DNA from: Rutidosis leptorrhynchoides
Lineage: Eukaryota; Streptophyta; Magnoliopsida; Asterales; Asteraceae
Length of the DNA stretch: 64,000 bases
Assembly (NCBI RefSeq): GCF_046630445.1
Contig: NC_092339.1
Coordinates: 79,445,501 to 79,509,500 of the forward strand
Reading direction: 5' to 3'
Part shown: positions 23,466 to 36,980 of the stretch, in pieces
Layout: every line of letters starts with the position of its first letter
Numbering within the stretch: the stretch's first letter is position 1
Made by a program: the position numbers and the translations under genes
The notes under the pieces: model-generated
Told to the model about the DNA's origin: nothing
The model's database searches: none
Seen by the model: the letters and a program-made list of their open reading frames with translations, nothing else

Positions 23466-23770
23466 CATGATGAAGTCAGCGAACCCGAATATCATGCTTC
23501 ACCAATCAATAATCCCATGATGAAGTCAGCGGACCCCGAAGGTCATGCTTCACCAATCTCAACACCGGATGAAGTCAGCGGACTCCGAAAGTCATGCTTC
23601 ACCGATATAACACCTCGCTCATGATGAAATCAGCGGACCCCGAAGGTCATGCTCCACCAATCGCATACTCCCATGATGAAGTCAGCGGACCCTAAAGGTC
23701 ATGCTTCATCAATCACCAATACCATGATGAAGTCAGCGGACCCGAAAGTCATGCTTCATCAATCAACGCC
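23466..23770. repeat. Minisatellite A, about 50-60-bp unit, six copies
   Basis: Each unit contains GATGAAGTCAGCGGACCC and GGTCATGCTTCACCAATC or variants. It is the same family as the longer, regular array at 40660-41375. Confidence 0.85.
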
Positions 23771-24865
23771 CTTTTGGCCTCGAACGACGAGTAGCGTAAC
23801 ATCGCGCTCTGCTACGCCATAGTGAATCCTAACGGATACCACTAACCATTCACATACACGAGCAAGAACCACCTATATCAAACATAGGCACAAAACAATT
23901 ATTCTCTAGAAGAGAATCCGACACACACCTCCCTTAACCGAAGGATTTCACCTTGCTCGCCAAACACGTCCATTATCTCTCAATCGAGATTTACCACATT
24001 ACCACCCCGGTGATAATTCAAATCCAAAATCATAAGTACAATTTAACCGAAATTGTACTCTACCACAAATCGACCAAACTAGGTCCCAACACAAGTTTCG
24101 GATCTACCATAAGCATTATCCGAATTCTCACCCTAAAACTTCCTCGTGCGGGAGTGTAACTCCCCCATTTGGAACTACGTCCCATATCCACAACTCGTAC
24201 AACCGTACAATGCTACCTAAGGTAGACTTTACAAAGATTGGGCTCACACGACCCGTCACCATATCTTGCTCCAGCCTTGAGCACACAAAGGATTTCAATC
24301 AATCCTTAAACACTTCGAGCAAAAAGTGTACCACGATTACACAAACCATACCTTCGCAATCATCCAATTGCTTTAGTTTGTCAAATTCCACCTAGTCACT
24401 CATATACCTAAGGATTTCACTTCGGTACCCTAAGTACAATGTAACCGCAACATAATTGGAGTCGAACACCACGCTAGTAGGTATAAAAGAGGCACCTAAT
24501 GTCGCGTCATAAAGACTCCATTACCAACATACATCGAGATTCAAAACACTCGATCTCAAGGGTTTCAGCCCACCCGTCGAACCTCACGGTTCATCGACCT
24601 CAACACAAAAGCGAACACGCGCTTAACAACCGAACACCAACCCATTTCCATGGCTTGGTAGAAACATTTTACAAATATCAAGGAATGCTTGGTTACACCA
24701 AGTCTTACGCCCTTCGCCCGTCAATCAAAACGTCGTCATAGGGTACTTCCATTAGGAACGTCACCCATATCAATAACATGCACAACACAATGCATTTAAT
24801 AAACTCAACTTCAAACGGCACTTAATAAATAATCAAAAGGCATATTTATTAAAACGAAACGTACC

Positions 24866-25807
24866 CTAACGTCTCCTTGCCACACCCGTCCCCACTAACT
24901 TGGGACATTCCGACTTACGATGTCCTTCTTCTTGGCAATTGAAGCACACCATGCCATCACCCTTTGGTACCGAACATTCCCAAGACTTGTGACCCCTCAC
25001 GCCACAATTGTAACACCTAGACGCACTAGAATCCGTTATACTCGTCCGCGTACCACCCGTGCTCACACTCGGACCCTTAGTCCTCTTACTAGGAGCACCA
25101 TACGAAACAACCCTTCTCTCACTTGAAGGTTCACCAATCTTTGATCGCGTATACGACTCGAAACCTCTAGCCACGGCGAATAATTCCGCAAACGATTTCG
25201 CGTAACCCCGGCTAATCTTATTCTTCAAGTCATCATTCAAGGTTCGATAGAAATCTTGTATCAACAAATTATCATTCCCCAAATACTCCGGGCAAAAATG
25301 AGCCTTCGCCATAAAGGTCGTCTTGAGAGTATTCAAATCCATAGAACCCTGTTGCAAATTTCGCAACTCATTACGCATTTCCGATAAATCGGCTGAAGTT
25401 CGGAATTCCTCAAAGAATTCCTTCTTAAACCCGTCCTACGATAACGCCATAAACGGTTCACCACCGATAAGATCAATCTTACCATCCAACCAATCCTTTG
25501 CCCTATCCCGCAACAAACTAGTAGCGAGTCTTGTCCTCTTCTCAGGAGGGCATTCAATAGTACGAAAACACCCTTCGACATCCGAGATCCAAGTTGTGCT
25601 TACCAAAGGATCCGGTTTTCCATCGTACATCGGGGGTTTAGTCCTCATGAAGCCCTTAAGACAACGCTCCATTTCACTACTACCCCGAAATTCGGAATAC
25701 CTCCTATCCATTCTTTCATCCAACGCACTCATTTGCTCCGCAACGGCGGCCGCAACTCTAGTATTAAACTCTTCGTCATTCGTCTCGATCTCGTTTCGCG
25801 TCGCCAT
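24866..25807 (-). pseudogene. gag of the gag-only element (capsid-type region and two zinc knuckles)
   Basis: The start MATRNEIETNDEEF at 25807 is followed by an alpha-helical N-terminal part, then FMRTKPPMYDGKPDPLVSTT and RTRLATSLLRDRAKDWLDG, the typical retrotransposon gag core. The C-terminal part has a basic Ser-rich linker and two knuckles, CYNCGVRGHKSWEC and CFNCQEEGHRKSEC. The coding span is broken about once. The remainder of the internal region has no protease, RT or integrase, so the element would depend on enzymes from an autonomous relative. An upstream in-frame extension (MLSKMGRCC...) exists in the leader but the start at 25807 matches the other element's gag start position. Confidence 0.85.
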
Positions 25808-26233
25808 TCTAAAGAATGCAAAATGATTAGTCCACGAACGTATAACACCATACGCACAACACCGCCCCATCTTGCTCAACACCCGTCGTACATCACTTGT
25901 TTGACACGATTTGCACCCGTAATAAGGTTTGCAAGTCCTTATTACTCACACACGCCGTATCGACTCGTTAGTACAACGACCGCTTCGCTCGATGATATAA
26001 ACCAACACAACGCAAATTCTACGCGATATAAGCACCCGCAAGAATTATTATCACAACACAATAATATATTAATAATATCCGCATTACTAATATAAACGTT
26101 AGTCCACCTACAAACAAGGCACTAACTATAACCTATTCCGACCCGTACTCCTACAAGTCCCGCAACAAATTAAGCACACACAAAAGTCTAAGTCTAGGCA
26201 CCTACCTCAAGTCACCTAAATCCCTTAGACCAT

Positions 26234-26245
26234 GCTCTGATACCA
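26234..26245 (-). other. Primer-binding site (array unit 2)
   Basis: On the minus strand this reads TGGTATCAGAGC, identical in sequence and spacing to the site at 20094-20105. Confidence 0.82.
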
Positions 26246-26247
26246 CT

Positions 26248-28817
26248 TGAAACAACCCAACCCGTATTAAAACCGGCCCATAAAAATTTTTCCTTTTAAT
26301 ACGCGTTAAATAATACTTTAGGTCCCGTTACACATATTCCAAAACGTATTTGTTATCAAAGTAAGTTCATCGAACTTAAAACATACATTAATGATTTAAA
26401 CTCCTTAATACAATGGTTCATTAATTAAATCGTAAACCGGTTATAATCATTATGACCCGACTAGTTACGTTTACACAAAACCGAGCATGGTGATTTGGGA
26501 CTATGCTACCCAAATCCTAATCGAGTCCAAAAGCAAGATCTTCTAAAGCAACCTAGCCGAGATCTCTAATTCCCAAGCTTACCCGAGCCGCCAAGCATGC
26601 GAACCTATAAAAATATCAACAACGAGAGGGTAAGCTAACGCTTAGTGAGTGAGAATATACTACATACATATATATGCATAAAATGGACACGCCACAAAAT
26701 AGCAAATACCGCATACCGGAGCATCCAAACATAAAGGCAAGCTAGTCTAAGCATACCGTAAGATCACTAAGCAATGAGCTAAAGATACATCAACAAAATA
26801 TAAGTTTGCCAACAACGATGTGAACAATGCCAATAAGCTACACCCGGAGGGTTAGCTACAACACGACAATACAACATTATATGTATACAATATATATGTA
26901 TATATATGTATATATCTCTCGAATAACATAATTTGCTTACGCTTACAACACAATAACCATGGTTAACCAATCGTACAAGGGAACGATACTCGTAAGAGAC
27001 CGTCGGAGTTCGTAACATCCATTAGCGTTACTTAAACACCGCGTAATCACTAATCCCCCGGGTGATGTCTTAAACACCGCGACTAATTCACCCCCATGAC
27101 AATGTGGCGTCTTAAACACCGCGACGAATCCACACGTCAATCAAAATAATGAGTGGTGTCTTGAACACCGCGACAATTCCACTCCCATGACAATGTGGTG
27201 TCTTAACCACCGCGACAATACCACATGCCAATCAAACAATGAGTAGTGTCTTAAACACCACGACACTACTACTCGTTACTTAGAATGTGGTGTCTTGAAC
27301 ACCGCGACAATACCACATTCATACTACACAAATACATACATTATATACGTACACGCATAATTATTCCACTCACAATATTAACCCTTCGCCATTGGGGTTA
27401 TATAATCCACATCACACGCCCATGTGATAGAGTACACGCAAGGTGTGCACCTCGTCAAAGATGGTCAACCAAAACGCACAACCGTGCCAATCGGACCTAC
27501 ACACAAGTCCATCAATCCACCTATATGTGAAGTGAGCTCTATAACCGAGAACCACTTCACCCGACCCGCACCCATCCTACACATACATATGCATATAGGA
27601 TATTAACACTCACCTTGTCGCCTTGAAGAAATGCTTCCAAGTAATCCGCAACTCTTCAATGGAAAGTACCTAATCCATTATCACAAATTCAACAACACAC
27701 TTAGATTGGATTTACAAACCAACCCAATTTGACACTTAGTGCAAATTCGACCCAAATGCACTTCCAAGGACAAACCGCGTCCAAACTAACCAATAATGAC
27801 TAACACAAGTGATAATGGTCCTAATATGCCAATTAAACCCGAATACAAGTGTTAAACACTTATCGTTCTCAAAATCGCCCACAAACCCTAATTTTGACCC
27901 ATAAGGTCAAAATCTCACCATTTACAAGTTTTGACACCAAAACATGTTTAACTCGGTTTTATACTTCAACTTAATCCATTTTAAGTTTATAAACCTTAAT
28001 AAATCAACAATCGGGTCATAATCCTCAACAAACCCTAATTTTGACTCTAGTCAAAATTAGTCAACCATGAAAACCCTAAAAGTCTTCAAAACACCAATAA
28101 TCACTAATGCTAATGATTATACACCATTCTCAAGTCTTAAACATGGTTAAATCATTAACCAACCCAAAACCCGCCTTTAACACTTATATACCCGAATCTT
28201 GGTGTTAATCTCCAATTAGCAACTAAATGGGTTTCACCTATGAATCATACAATCAAAAGCCCCAAATTTGAATGATGAACACGAAAATGAATTTCGGAGT
28301 TAGAGCTTACCACTAGTATCACCGTGTAGCTAAGAACGAGGAGAACACACTTGTCAACTACGCCAAAGATCAATTCCCGATTCTTCCTTTCCAAAAATCC
28401 GTTTGAATCCAATTGGGTGTTTGAGTTTTTGAGAGGAAAATGAAATGAAAAGGGAAAAGAAATTAGGAAATGAAAGGAGTGGATGAGATTTAAGATCTCA
28501 ATCTGGTTCAAACGCAAAAAGACCAAAATGCCCTTATTATTCTCTTAAAATTACAAAATCCGGAATCAGTTTGCCAGCATGGTCGCGCCGCGACCCTATT
28601 CGTCGCGCCGCGACGATTGCCTCGAACTGGTGGCTTTGTTTACAAGCTTTCTGATCCTGATTCTAGTGTAATGCCGCGCCGCGACCCAAGGCGTGATCTG
28701 ACATAACCTTTCGCACTCAAAGCTTTAATACTAGAAAATGTCCCGAACCCTTCATACGCCTATCGTACATACCCAATTCACCTATAAATCATGTACGGGG
28801 AAAAACGGGGTGTTACA
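26248..28817 (-). repeat. LTR 2 of gag-only array (2570 bp)
   Basis: It is the same as LTR 1 except for about five substitutions and the loss of one 20-bp palindrome unit. Its right end TGTAACACCCC (28817, minus strand) abuts the outer LTR, which resumes at 28818. The hairpin array is present at 27021-27320. Confidence 0.88.
27021..27320 (-). repeat. Seven-unit covarying hairpin array in LTR 2
   Basis: It is the second copy of the array at 20881-21180, with one substitution in the loop of the sixth unit. Confidence 0.85.
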
Positions 28818-29801
28818 TTCGCGCCCACCAGTTCTTATAACCGGCAGTTACTAGTTACCAAAGCTAAAGGATTTTCGGTTCAAACTCAGTGTAGAATTTA
28901 GTATGTACTTGTATCCATTACGTTTAAAATAAAGTGCATGTATTCTCAGCCCAAAAATGTAGATTGCAAAAGCAATTAAAAAGGGTGCAAATGAAACTCA
29001 CCTTTGTAGCACATAAGGTCATTCACCGAAATGTGACCGAAACTCGGAATGCAAAATAACCGTAGATCTCAACCTAGAGAACATATGTTGGTCAATACAT
29101 GTCTAATAAGCTAGGTCAGGTCATAGTATATCACAATCCTAATGCTCGAGACCGACATGCAAAAGTTAACAAAAGTCATCTCAAAAGTCAACCTGACCCA
29201 ATATGATCTTTAAATCTATACATGTTTATTAACATAATATAAGTCTTGATAATTGAACGAATTTATAGTTTATCAAACTCAAAATATTATTTATTTCAGG
29301 AGCTATATTATATTTGAATTATCATGGCAACCGAACATATTTTATTATTACACATAGTTTTCCAATACTTGTAAAATCAGATTATAGTATTTATAAAGCT
29401 TTAAAACATGATAAGACAGTCAACTTTGACAATTGATCAACAAAACAGAATGTGCCTTATATAGAAATTCATTTACTCAATTAGTAATATCTAAAAATCC
29501 AATTTATCAATCTCATAGACAAGTTGTTTAAATATTAATTTACAGTTTCAAACACAATTTCAATTAACGTTAACCATAATTCAGTTGACCATATCTTTTA
29601 ATTCATTCATCGAAATCACGCGATTTCTAAATGAAAAGTTATTAATTTTCGATAGCTTTCCAAAGACATGCATATCATATACTTTATATCAGTAGCATAT
29701 GTATCAAATTCGTGATTCATCATAGACTATCAAATAATAAACTTAAAGCATACAAGCATGCATAAATACATATACTCGAGCACTAGACATGGATATACTA
29801 T

Positions 29802-29803
<2 letters not shown>

Positions 29804-29866
<63 letters not shown>
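29804..29866. repeat. (TA)n microsatellite in outer 3' LTR
   Basis: About 31 repeats. The partner LTR has only a few at 43542-43553, so this tract expanded or contracted after insertion. Confidence 0.95.
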
Positions 29867-29868
<2 letters not shown>

Positions 29869-30165
29869 ATAAGATAAGATATGAATGCTCACGTATCAAT
29901 ATTATGATTCAATATTGCAGGAAAGTACGAAGATGCAACGGAAATGATAAACGCTAGGTTGACCTTTGACTCATGATCATAACCTCCAAGCAATACCCAT
30001 AACCTCCATAGCTATAACCCATAATTTCCTTACCTCTATCCCGCTCGAAAAGCTTGTTTTGAAATCGTTTGGGCATAAGCTCGTCGTAATATTTTATGTA
30101 TAATACTAATAATAACGCTATCTAATAATACTAATACCAATAATAATAAGATTAATAATAATAAT

Positions 30166-30167
<2 letters not shown>

Positions 30168-30262
<95 letters not shown>
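30168..30262. repeat. (AAT)n microsatellite in outer 3' LTR
   Basis: About 31 units; the partner tract at 43852-43960 is slightly longer. Confidence 0.95.
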
Positions 30263-30828
30263 TTTAATAAATATAAATAATATATTAAGAGACAGAGAGA
30301 TTGAATAAAATAGATGGATTCGGCAGAAAAATGTTGGCTTTTATACGCCAATCCTGACACTGACACCTCCGCAATCGTGGAGGTTTTATGCCTATATGCT
30401 CCACGATCACGGAGCTGTGAAATCCATCTCATGCATCATTTGGCTTCTAGTTTATCGACATAATTAAATATATTTAATATATATAATTTATATTAATTAA
30501 TTATATATTATATTATATTCTCGTGCATGGTTGGCTAGTAACTTTAGCTCCATTGTGTTGTATGTTGACGCTCAACTTATGTCCCGGTTCCGGTTTCTCG
30601 AACGTCCTTTTGTACGCTTAGAAAACTAGCACTTTAAGTTTCGCGACGTGTACATTTATCAATAATCAGACTTAATCAATGATAAACTATATTACCCGAA
30701 GTATAACTTAATCATTTGAGTGTTTTGGTCATTCGCTTCATTAAATCAACTTCTCGTTATTTATTAATATATATTTAAAATCTAAACGTTTTATAACCAG
30801 GTTAATATTATATTTTATCATTTTGTAA

Positions 30829-30944
<116 letters not shown>

Positions 30945-31342
30945 CACATGTCCATTAACAAATGGTTGTTTGTGAATTGAAGGTTAAAGTCCAACGAATA
31001 AATAAATGTATGAAATTATTTTAATGTGACACGTCAATTTGCTTATCTTGTCGACATCCATTATCTCAAGTATTTACACTCCGCATTTCCACTTTTAGAT
31101 TACTTTACCAATTATTCTGTATATAGTTAAAAAGGAATAATTTCTCAAATCAACGTGGACCTCACAACAGAGACCTATAACCATATCATAATATTTACGG
31201 GATTTATAAGTGTTGAAGTATCTACTAAATCAATCATTGGTATTACCTTCTAGTTCCGTAGATAAATATATCAAATATATATTGAGACAAATACATTTAA
31301 CGTAAAGTATTATATATTTAATACTTTGTTAACGTTTTCAAG

Positions 31343-31346
<4 letters not shown>

Positions 31347-31428
<82 letters not shown>
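31347..31428. repeat. (TA)n microsatellite in outer 3' LTR
   Basis: Nearly pure TA over about 82 bp; the partner tract at 44976-45025 is shorter. Confidence 0.95.
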
Positions 31429-31430
<2 letters not shown>

Positions 31431-34374
31431 TATCCATTTATATAATTGTTCGTGAATCGTCGGAATTTGGTCGAGGTAAAATGAATACATGAACATAGTT
31501 TAAAATTTTGAGATTCAACTTAACAGACTTTGCTTATCGTGTCAGAATCATATAAGATTAAGTTTAAATTTGATCAAAAAATTTCGGGTCGTTACAGTAC
31601 CTACCCGTTAAAGAAATTTCGTCCGGAAATTTGATCGAGGTCGTCATGGCTAACAATAGGAATGTTATTATGATGAATATGAGTCGATATGTGGGGTTTT
31701 ATCATGATTGAGAAATATGAATAAAATAATTCGATTACTCGAAGCGTATGAGTGAAGCTATCGCAGAAGAGTGAAATGAGAAAATAAAAATTCGTCTTAA
31801 CTTTTGACGTAGTCACGGTGGATTTCCGAATTTCAAGGAAATTAAAGAAAATCTTCGTAATCTAAATAAGATTTGATTTTTCGGTAATTAAGGAAATTAG
31901 GATCCGCTTTGGTTAAATGCGATAATCTGTTTTGATTTCTTTCTCGGATATTTCATTATAAATTCACTCCCTTCGTTTCCTTATTTCCACAGCTCATACC
32001 TTCTATTCTCTCCCTCAACTCATACTTAAAAGTATTCGTCAATATGCTCCATCCAGTTCTGATTCTTGATATACTTCTAACCTTCATATCTGTCATTCTT
32101 CTTTTTCATCTGCCACCGGAGGAATCTATTCACTTCTACTATACTCTTGGTTTTATAGTGTTTTTAGTTCTCCCGTGTCTTTACGTTGCAATACTTATTG
32201 ATATACACGGTTTGTAATTTATGCGTTGTCATCGGGCTTTATATCTTTCCTTATTTTTCGGAGTCCCTGCTCTTGTCTTCCCATAATTATTGACATTCAC
32301 AGTTAATGCTCTCTCTTATTTGCTGTGATTTATACTCCCATTTCTATTTCGGAGCTTCATGCTCTGTTTTCTCTTCTATCCATTAAGCACAGCAAGTAAT
32401 GGTCCAGAATTCGTAGGTATGGAGTTTCAAATGAACATAGTTAATGTTCTAAGAAGGAAATCGTAATGGCACGATCTTGATTTGTCAAATTATCAGGATA
32501 TCCGGAAAAGACCGAATCATCAAGAAAATATTTTCTTGATAGTTTAGAGGTTAAATAGAATGAAAGAGTTATGTAACATGGTTCATGATGAGGGTATGAT
32601 CTGTGAACCTTTATCACGTTCCATTAGAAACTCAGCATGACTTACTGTAATATAATTACGTTGATCAAGTGTCATTATATTATACTAATTCATGCTTCAG
32701 TTCCCAACACTACTTCAAAAATATTCATATTTTAAATTTGAATTTTTCAGAATTAGAAACTAAAACAGTTTCCTTTCTGATGTAATACTGATATCGCGAA
32801 GAGATAAATGATTTCAGATAAGAATAGTTACGAAAATATCTTCAGAAATATCGAAGTTATTTATAATGAAAGATACGATGATATCTTAGAATTTCTAAGA
32901 TCGAAAGGTGATGAAGAATATTTGTTCGCAAAGGTTTAGATTCAGGAGCAAGGTATTCACTAATGACTTCAGCAGACACTGAATCATTTGGATTCTTTGA
33001 AGGCAGGTTTAGTCTTTGTGATTTGTCCACAGCCTCCTTCATGGTTTGCTCATTCCGTTTTTCAGTTCCAAACCTTCTCTTTTTCTGAGCTTTGCCAACA
33101 CACTATTCTTTATCATCAAACTTTTAACTATTAAGGTCGTTTACAGTTTTTGCTGCTTCATCAGCATTTTTTAAAAATTCGAAGAACTAATTCATAGTTT
33201 AGGGTGCTTTTCAAAAGTTCACAATTGAAGTACGTAAGTCTAGGAGATAGATGTTATATGTACACATATAACTGTTGGCGTAGAATTGCTGCGACATTCG
33301 AGAATAATGATTGAAGCTTTTTGGTATGACAATTACCGTTACAAGATGCAGATGAGTACATGATAGGGTTTCAATGAATATAATGATTTTTCGGACAGTC
33401 AAAGATCAATGAAGTTGTTGATAGTTTTACTGCTAATGTGGTGGGATATAAACGGTTCCCCGGTAATGATGACGAAGGGCAAACTTATATAACAAAGTTA
33501 TAATAAGGCTTATTCGAATGGAAGGTCGATGTTGATTTGCTGGAGATGTGATAAAGCTGGCTAATTTTGAAAAGGGATTACAAGGTTATTTTCGGTAATA
33601 ACAACGCCAATGGATCACAGATTCGTGTTAAACTTCTACTTAAGTTCCGGGAGTTTTCCAAGTGCATGACTATATGCATAAGTCTTTCCTTTCGTAGGTA
33701 ACGTGTGGTTGGATCATCCTCTCGATTATTTCTTAATTGAGATGTTTTCAAGAATTATGTAGGGTTTGAACGCAGATTGTAATCGTCATATGATGTTTAT
33801 AATTATTTTTTTTCTGGGTTTTATGAATAGGAGTGATGTTCTAGCACAGTTTTGAAATCAAAGTACAACTTTGAAAGATGTAGGGATCTAAGAGTGATGA
33901 TATCGGTTATATCTCGACTTGGATTCTGATATGTTAAAATCAGAATATGTAATTGAATTTGAATGAGTATGGTTGTTTTGATTTCTATGAAAGAATATAT
34001 CTCGTTATAAAAGTAGTGAGTATAGTTGATGATTTGTTGAATCAGAATCGAAGAATGTAACATATTAGTTGTGAATATATATATCTCGCGGGTATTACCT
34101 ACCCGTTAAAATATTCTCATCATTAACAGTTTGTACAAAAGAATTTTCTTAATTACAATCTTTATAAAAATATACCTACATATATATTTTCTTTAGGTGT
34201 AATCATGGATTTAATGAGTTAACATAATATTAATCTCATCTGGTTTTCGACTAGGACTAGAATATATAATCTCTAAAACTTTAGATATTACTTAATCGCC
34301 GTAGAATATTTCTTCAATGAAGTTATGAATTAATACTTCATCGTTTGTTGTTGTTGGTATTCCTTGGTACCTAC

Positions 34375-34921
34375 AGTGCGTATGATGTTGATGCTCAAGG
34401 TACAAATTGTGATGTTGAGGTGTAGGATGCGGAGGATGTTGGTGGTGGTGGTAATGGTACTATTGGTGTTGATGATGGTGGTACTGCTGATGCTGCTGGT
34501 GCTTGTAACCTTTGCACCATATTTTTCAAAGCCACTACCCGAGCGCGAAGCTCATTGACTTCTTCTATTACACCGGGGTGATTGTCGTTCGGACGAGCGG
34601 ACGAATAAGATATAGAATTTGAGATAGTATATAATCATGATGAGATACACTGGAGATGAGAGAGAAAATGGTATTACGAACAGGTTCGCCGGTAAGTGCT
34701 CCAGGTTCTTCGCTAAGAGGGGAATGTGGTGGATGGAAGGGATCGCCTTCTTCTTGTCTCCAATGATTAAGTAGACTACGAAACCATCCCCAATTCATCC
34801 AGAATAGATGATGGCTAATTGGTTGATCCATTCCGGTCACACTGCTTTCGGAGCTCGAGTGGAAATCCATATCAGAATAGTTATCGGAATCTAAGGAATT
34901 TGAACTAGATACGTGATCCAT
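34375..34921 (-). pseudogene. gag-like N-terminal remnant of outer element
   Basis: It starts MDHVSSSNSLDSDNYSDMD at 34921: an acidic Ser/Asp-rich beginning, then a WMNWGWFRSLLNHW segment. A helical heptad-like stretch (NELRARVVALKNMVQRLQ) follows near 34540-34500, and then an Ala/Pro/Ser/Thr-rich tail. No zinc knuckle or capsid core is seen. The identification as gag rests on position (next after the PBS) and on composition. It is broken, with about two breaks. Confidence 0.5.
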
Positions 34922-35318
34922 CTTGTATAATCAGGGAATTGATTTTTGATATGAAATAGATTATAAGACTTAGATTGGTATTCTTCAACACATAATTTAC
35001 ATATGTATATATAATACCAAAATCCCATAAATTACGGAGAAATTTTCGGAAGATGTCAGGAAAAGTTTACAGTAACAGATACGCTAAGATATGAATTAGC
35101 AGATACGCTAAGATATGAATTTTTGTCTATACACTATTCATGCAATAAATGCAGGAAAACGTATCTAGACTTAAGAATGATAAGCATGTAATTTCTGACA
35201 AGAAATGATAAGCAAAACTCGATAAAAACAGATACAGTCATAGTCCAGACTCACTAATGTATCCTAACAATTACCAGTTAAACACACTAATGCAAATTCT
35301 GGTTCCCTATGACCTCAA

Positions 35319-35330
35319 GCTCTGATACCA
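35319..35330 (-). other. Primer-binding site of outer element
   Basis: On the minus strand this reads TGGTATCAGAGC, two bases beyond the 5' LTR end (GGATCATCACA). Confidence 0.85.
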
Positions 35331-35332
35331 AC

Positions 35333-36980
35333 TGTGATGATCCGTCCAAATCCCTTTAGACGAATACATCATTCATCAATTTCACAGTGAGGTACTGTCC
35401 TCTACATGATACGTTTTGTAAACATTTCATTCTTTTGAAAAGACACACCATAAATGATTATATAATTACAAGGTTTTTGACGTTTGATGATTTCTACGTA
35501 TAGACAATCACCGTATATAATAGTTTACAATACTGCATCCGTTGATAATGCAGTCAAAATAAGATACATGGTGATGATTTTGTGAATGCAACGTTTTCTC
35601 GAATAAAGCATGTATGACTCCATGCACATAGCTTGTATCACATATAAGCAAACAGCGGAAGACTTCTAGGAACCTGAGAATAAACATTCTTTCAAGTGTC
35701 AACACAAAGGTTGGTGAGTTCATAGTTTTAATGTTGCGCATAATCCGTATATAAAGGTGGATCACAAGATTTCAGTTGTTTCATCCAGAAACGTTTATCA
35801 AATTATTCTACAAGATTGAGCACCCTGGTAACTAAACTTTAACATTATAATAAGTACCCCTGTTTTAACATACATGCAACCAACATGTACAATACACGTA
35901 ATCCAACGTGTACTAAACTCAAATAGCATACGTCTGTTTTATAGTTCATGCTAGGGTTTCTATACCTGGAACAGAAGGGGATGTCAAGCCCTATGGATCC
36001 ATATACAACTATTCACACCCACCAGTTCTTATAACCGGCAGTTACTAGTTACCAAAGCTAAGAGATTTTCGGTTCAAACTCGGTGTAGAATTTAGTATGC
36101 ACTTGTATCCATTGCGTTTAAAATAAAGTGCATGTATTCTCAGCCCAAAAATATACTTTGCAAAAGCAATTAAAAAGGGAGTAAATGAAACTCACATTTG
36201 CAGCACATAAGGTCATTCACCGAAATGTGACCGAAACTCAGAATGCAAAATAACCGTAGGTCTCAACCTAGAGAACATATGTTGATCAATACATGTCTAA
36301 TAAGCTAGGTCGGGTCATAGTGTATCACAATCCTAATGCTCGAGACCGATATGCAAAAGTTAACAAAAGTCATCTCAAAAGTCAACCTGACCCAATATGA
36401 TCTTTAAATCTATACATGTTTATTAACATAATATAATCTTGATAATTGAACGAATTTATAGTTTATCAAACTCAAAATATTATTTATTTCAGGAGCTATA
36501 TTATATTTGAATTATCATGGCAACCGAACATATTTTATTATTACACATAGTTTTCCAATACTTGTAAAATCAGATTATAGTATTTATAAAGCTTTAAAAC
36601 ATGATAAGACAGTCAACTTTGACAATTGATTAACAAAACAGAACGTGCCTTATATAGAAATTCATTTACTCAATTAGTAATATCTAAAAATCCAATTTAT
36701 CAATCTCATAGACAAGTTGTTTAAATATTAATTTACAGTTTCAAACACAATTTCAATTAACGTTAATCATAATTCAGTTGACCATATATTTTAATCCGTT
36801 CATCAAAATCACACGATTTCTAAATGAAAAGTTATTAATTTTTCGATAGCTTTCCAACAACATGCATATCATATACTTTATATCAGTAGCATATGTATCA
36901 AATTCGTGATTTATCATAGACTATCTAACAACAAACTTAAAGCATACAAGCATGCATAAATACAAATACTCGAGCACTTG
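35333..36980 (-). repeat. Outer element 5' LTR, distal piece
   Basis: It runs from the LTR end next to the PBS to the insertion site of the plus-strand element. Its last five bases, ACTTG (36976-36980), are the left target duplication of that insertion. Confidence 0.88.

Larger units (their letters stand above)
22698..24865 (-). other. Non-coding 3' internal region of gag-only element
   Basis: No coding region is visible on the sense (minus) strand. It contains, from right to left, a second PPT-like tract with a hairpin (24151-24170), two minisatellites (23466-23770 and 23240-23410), and the terminal PPT (TAAGTGGGGGAGAG on the minus strand, next to 22698) preceded by the inverted word GATCACGAGGACGTGATC. 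It aligns, much diverged, with 39420-42087 of the plus-strand element. Confidence 0.7.
19469..28817 (-). mobile_element. Tandem gag-only LTR element array: LTR-internal-LTR-partial gag
   Basis: On the minus strand the order is LTR (28817-26248), PBS, gag, non-coding internal region and PPT (26247-22698), a second LTR (22697-20108), and then again a PBS and the start of gag (20107-19469), which stops at the outer LTR. A normal element would end at the second LTR, so this is the remnant of a tandem array sharing LTRs, as made by unequal recombination. The two LTRs differ by about five substitutions and one 20-bp unit, so it is very recent. There is no protease, RT or integrase (TR-GAG/LARD type). 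The internal tail with its inverted word before a TAAGTGGGGGAGAG-type PPT resembles chromovirus tails. Confidence 0.86.
31597..35332 (-). other. Outer element internal region (pol-less)
   Basis: On the minus strand it starts with the PBS and ends with a PPT-like segment (TTTAACGGGTAGGTAC next to the LTR). About 550 bp near the PBS side hold a gag-like remnant. The other roughly 3 kb show no RT, RNase H or integrase words in any frame. The last bases before the 3' LTR are nearly the same as those before the Tekay-like LTR at 2501, which suggests mobilisation by that family. Confidence 0.78.

Noticed and set aside
30118-30432. Poly-leucine open frame, also at 43803-44135
   Set aside because: Translation of an (AAT)n microsatellite in both outer LTRs; no protein signature.
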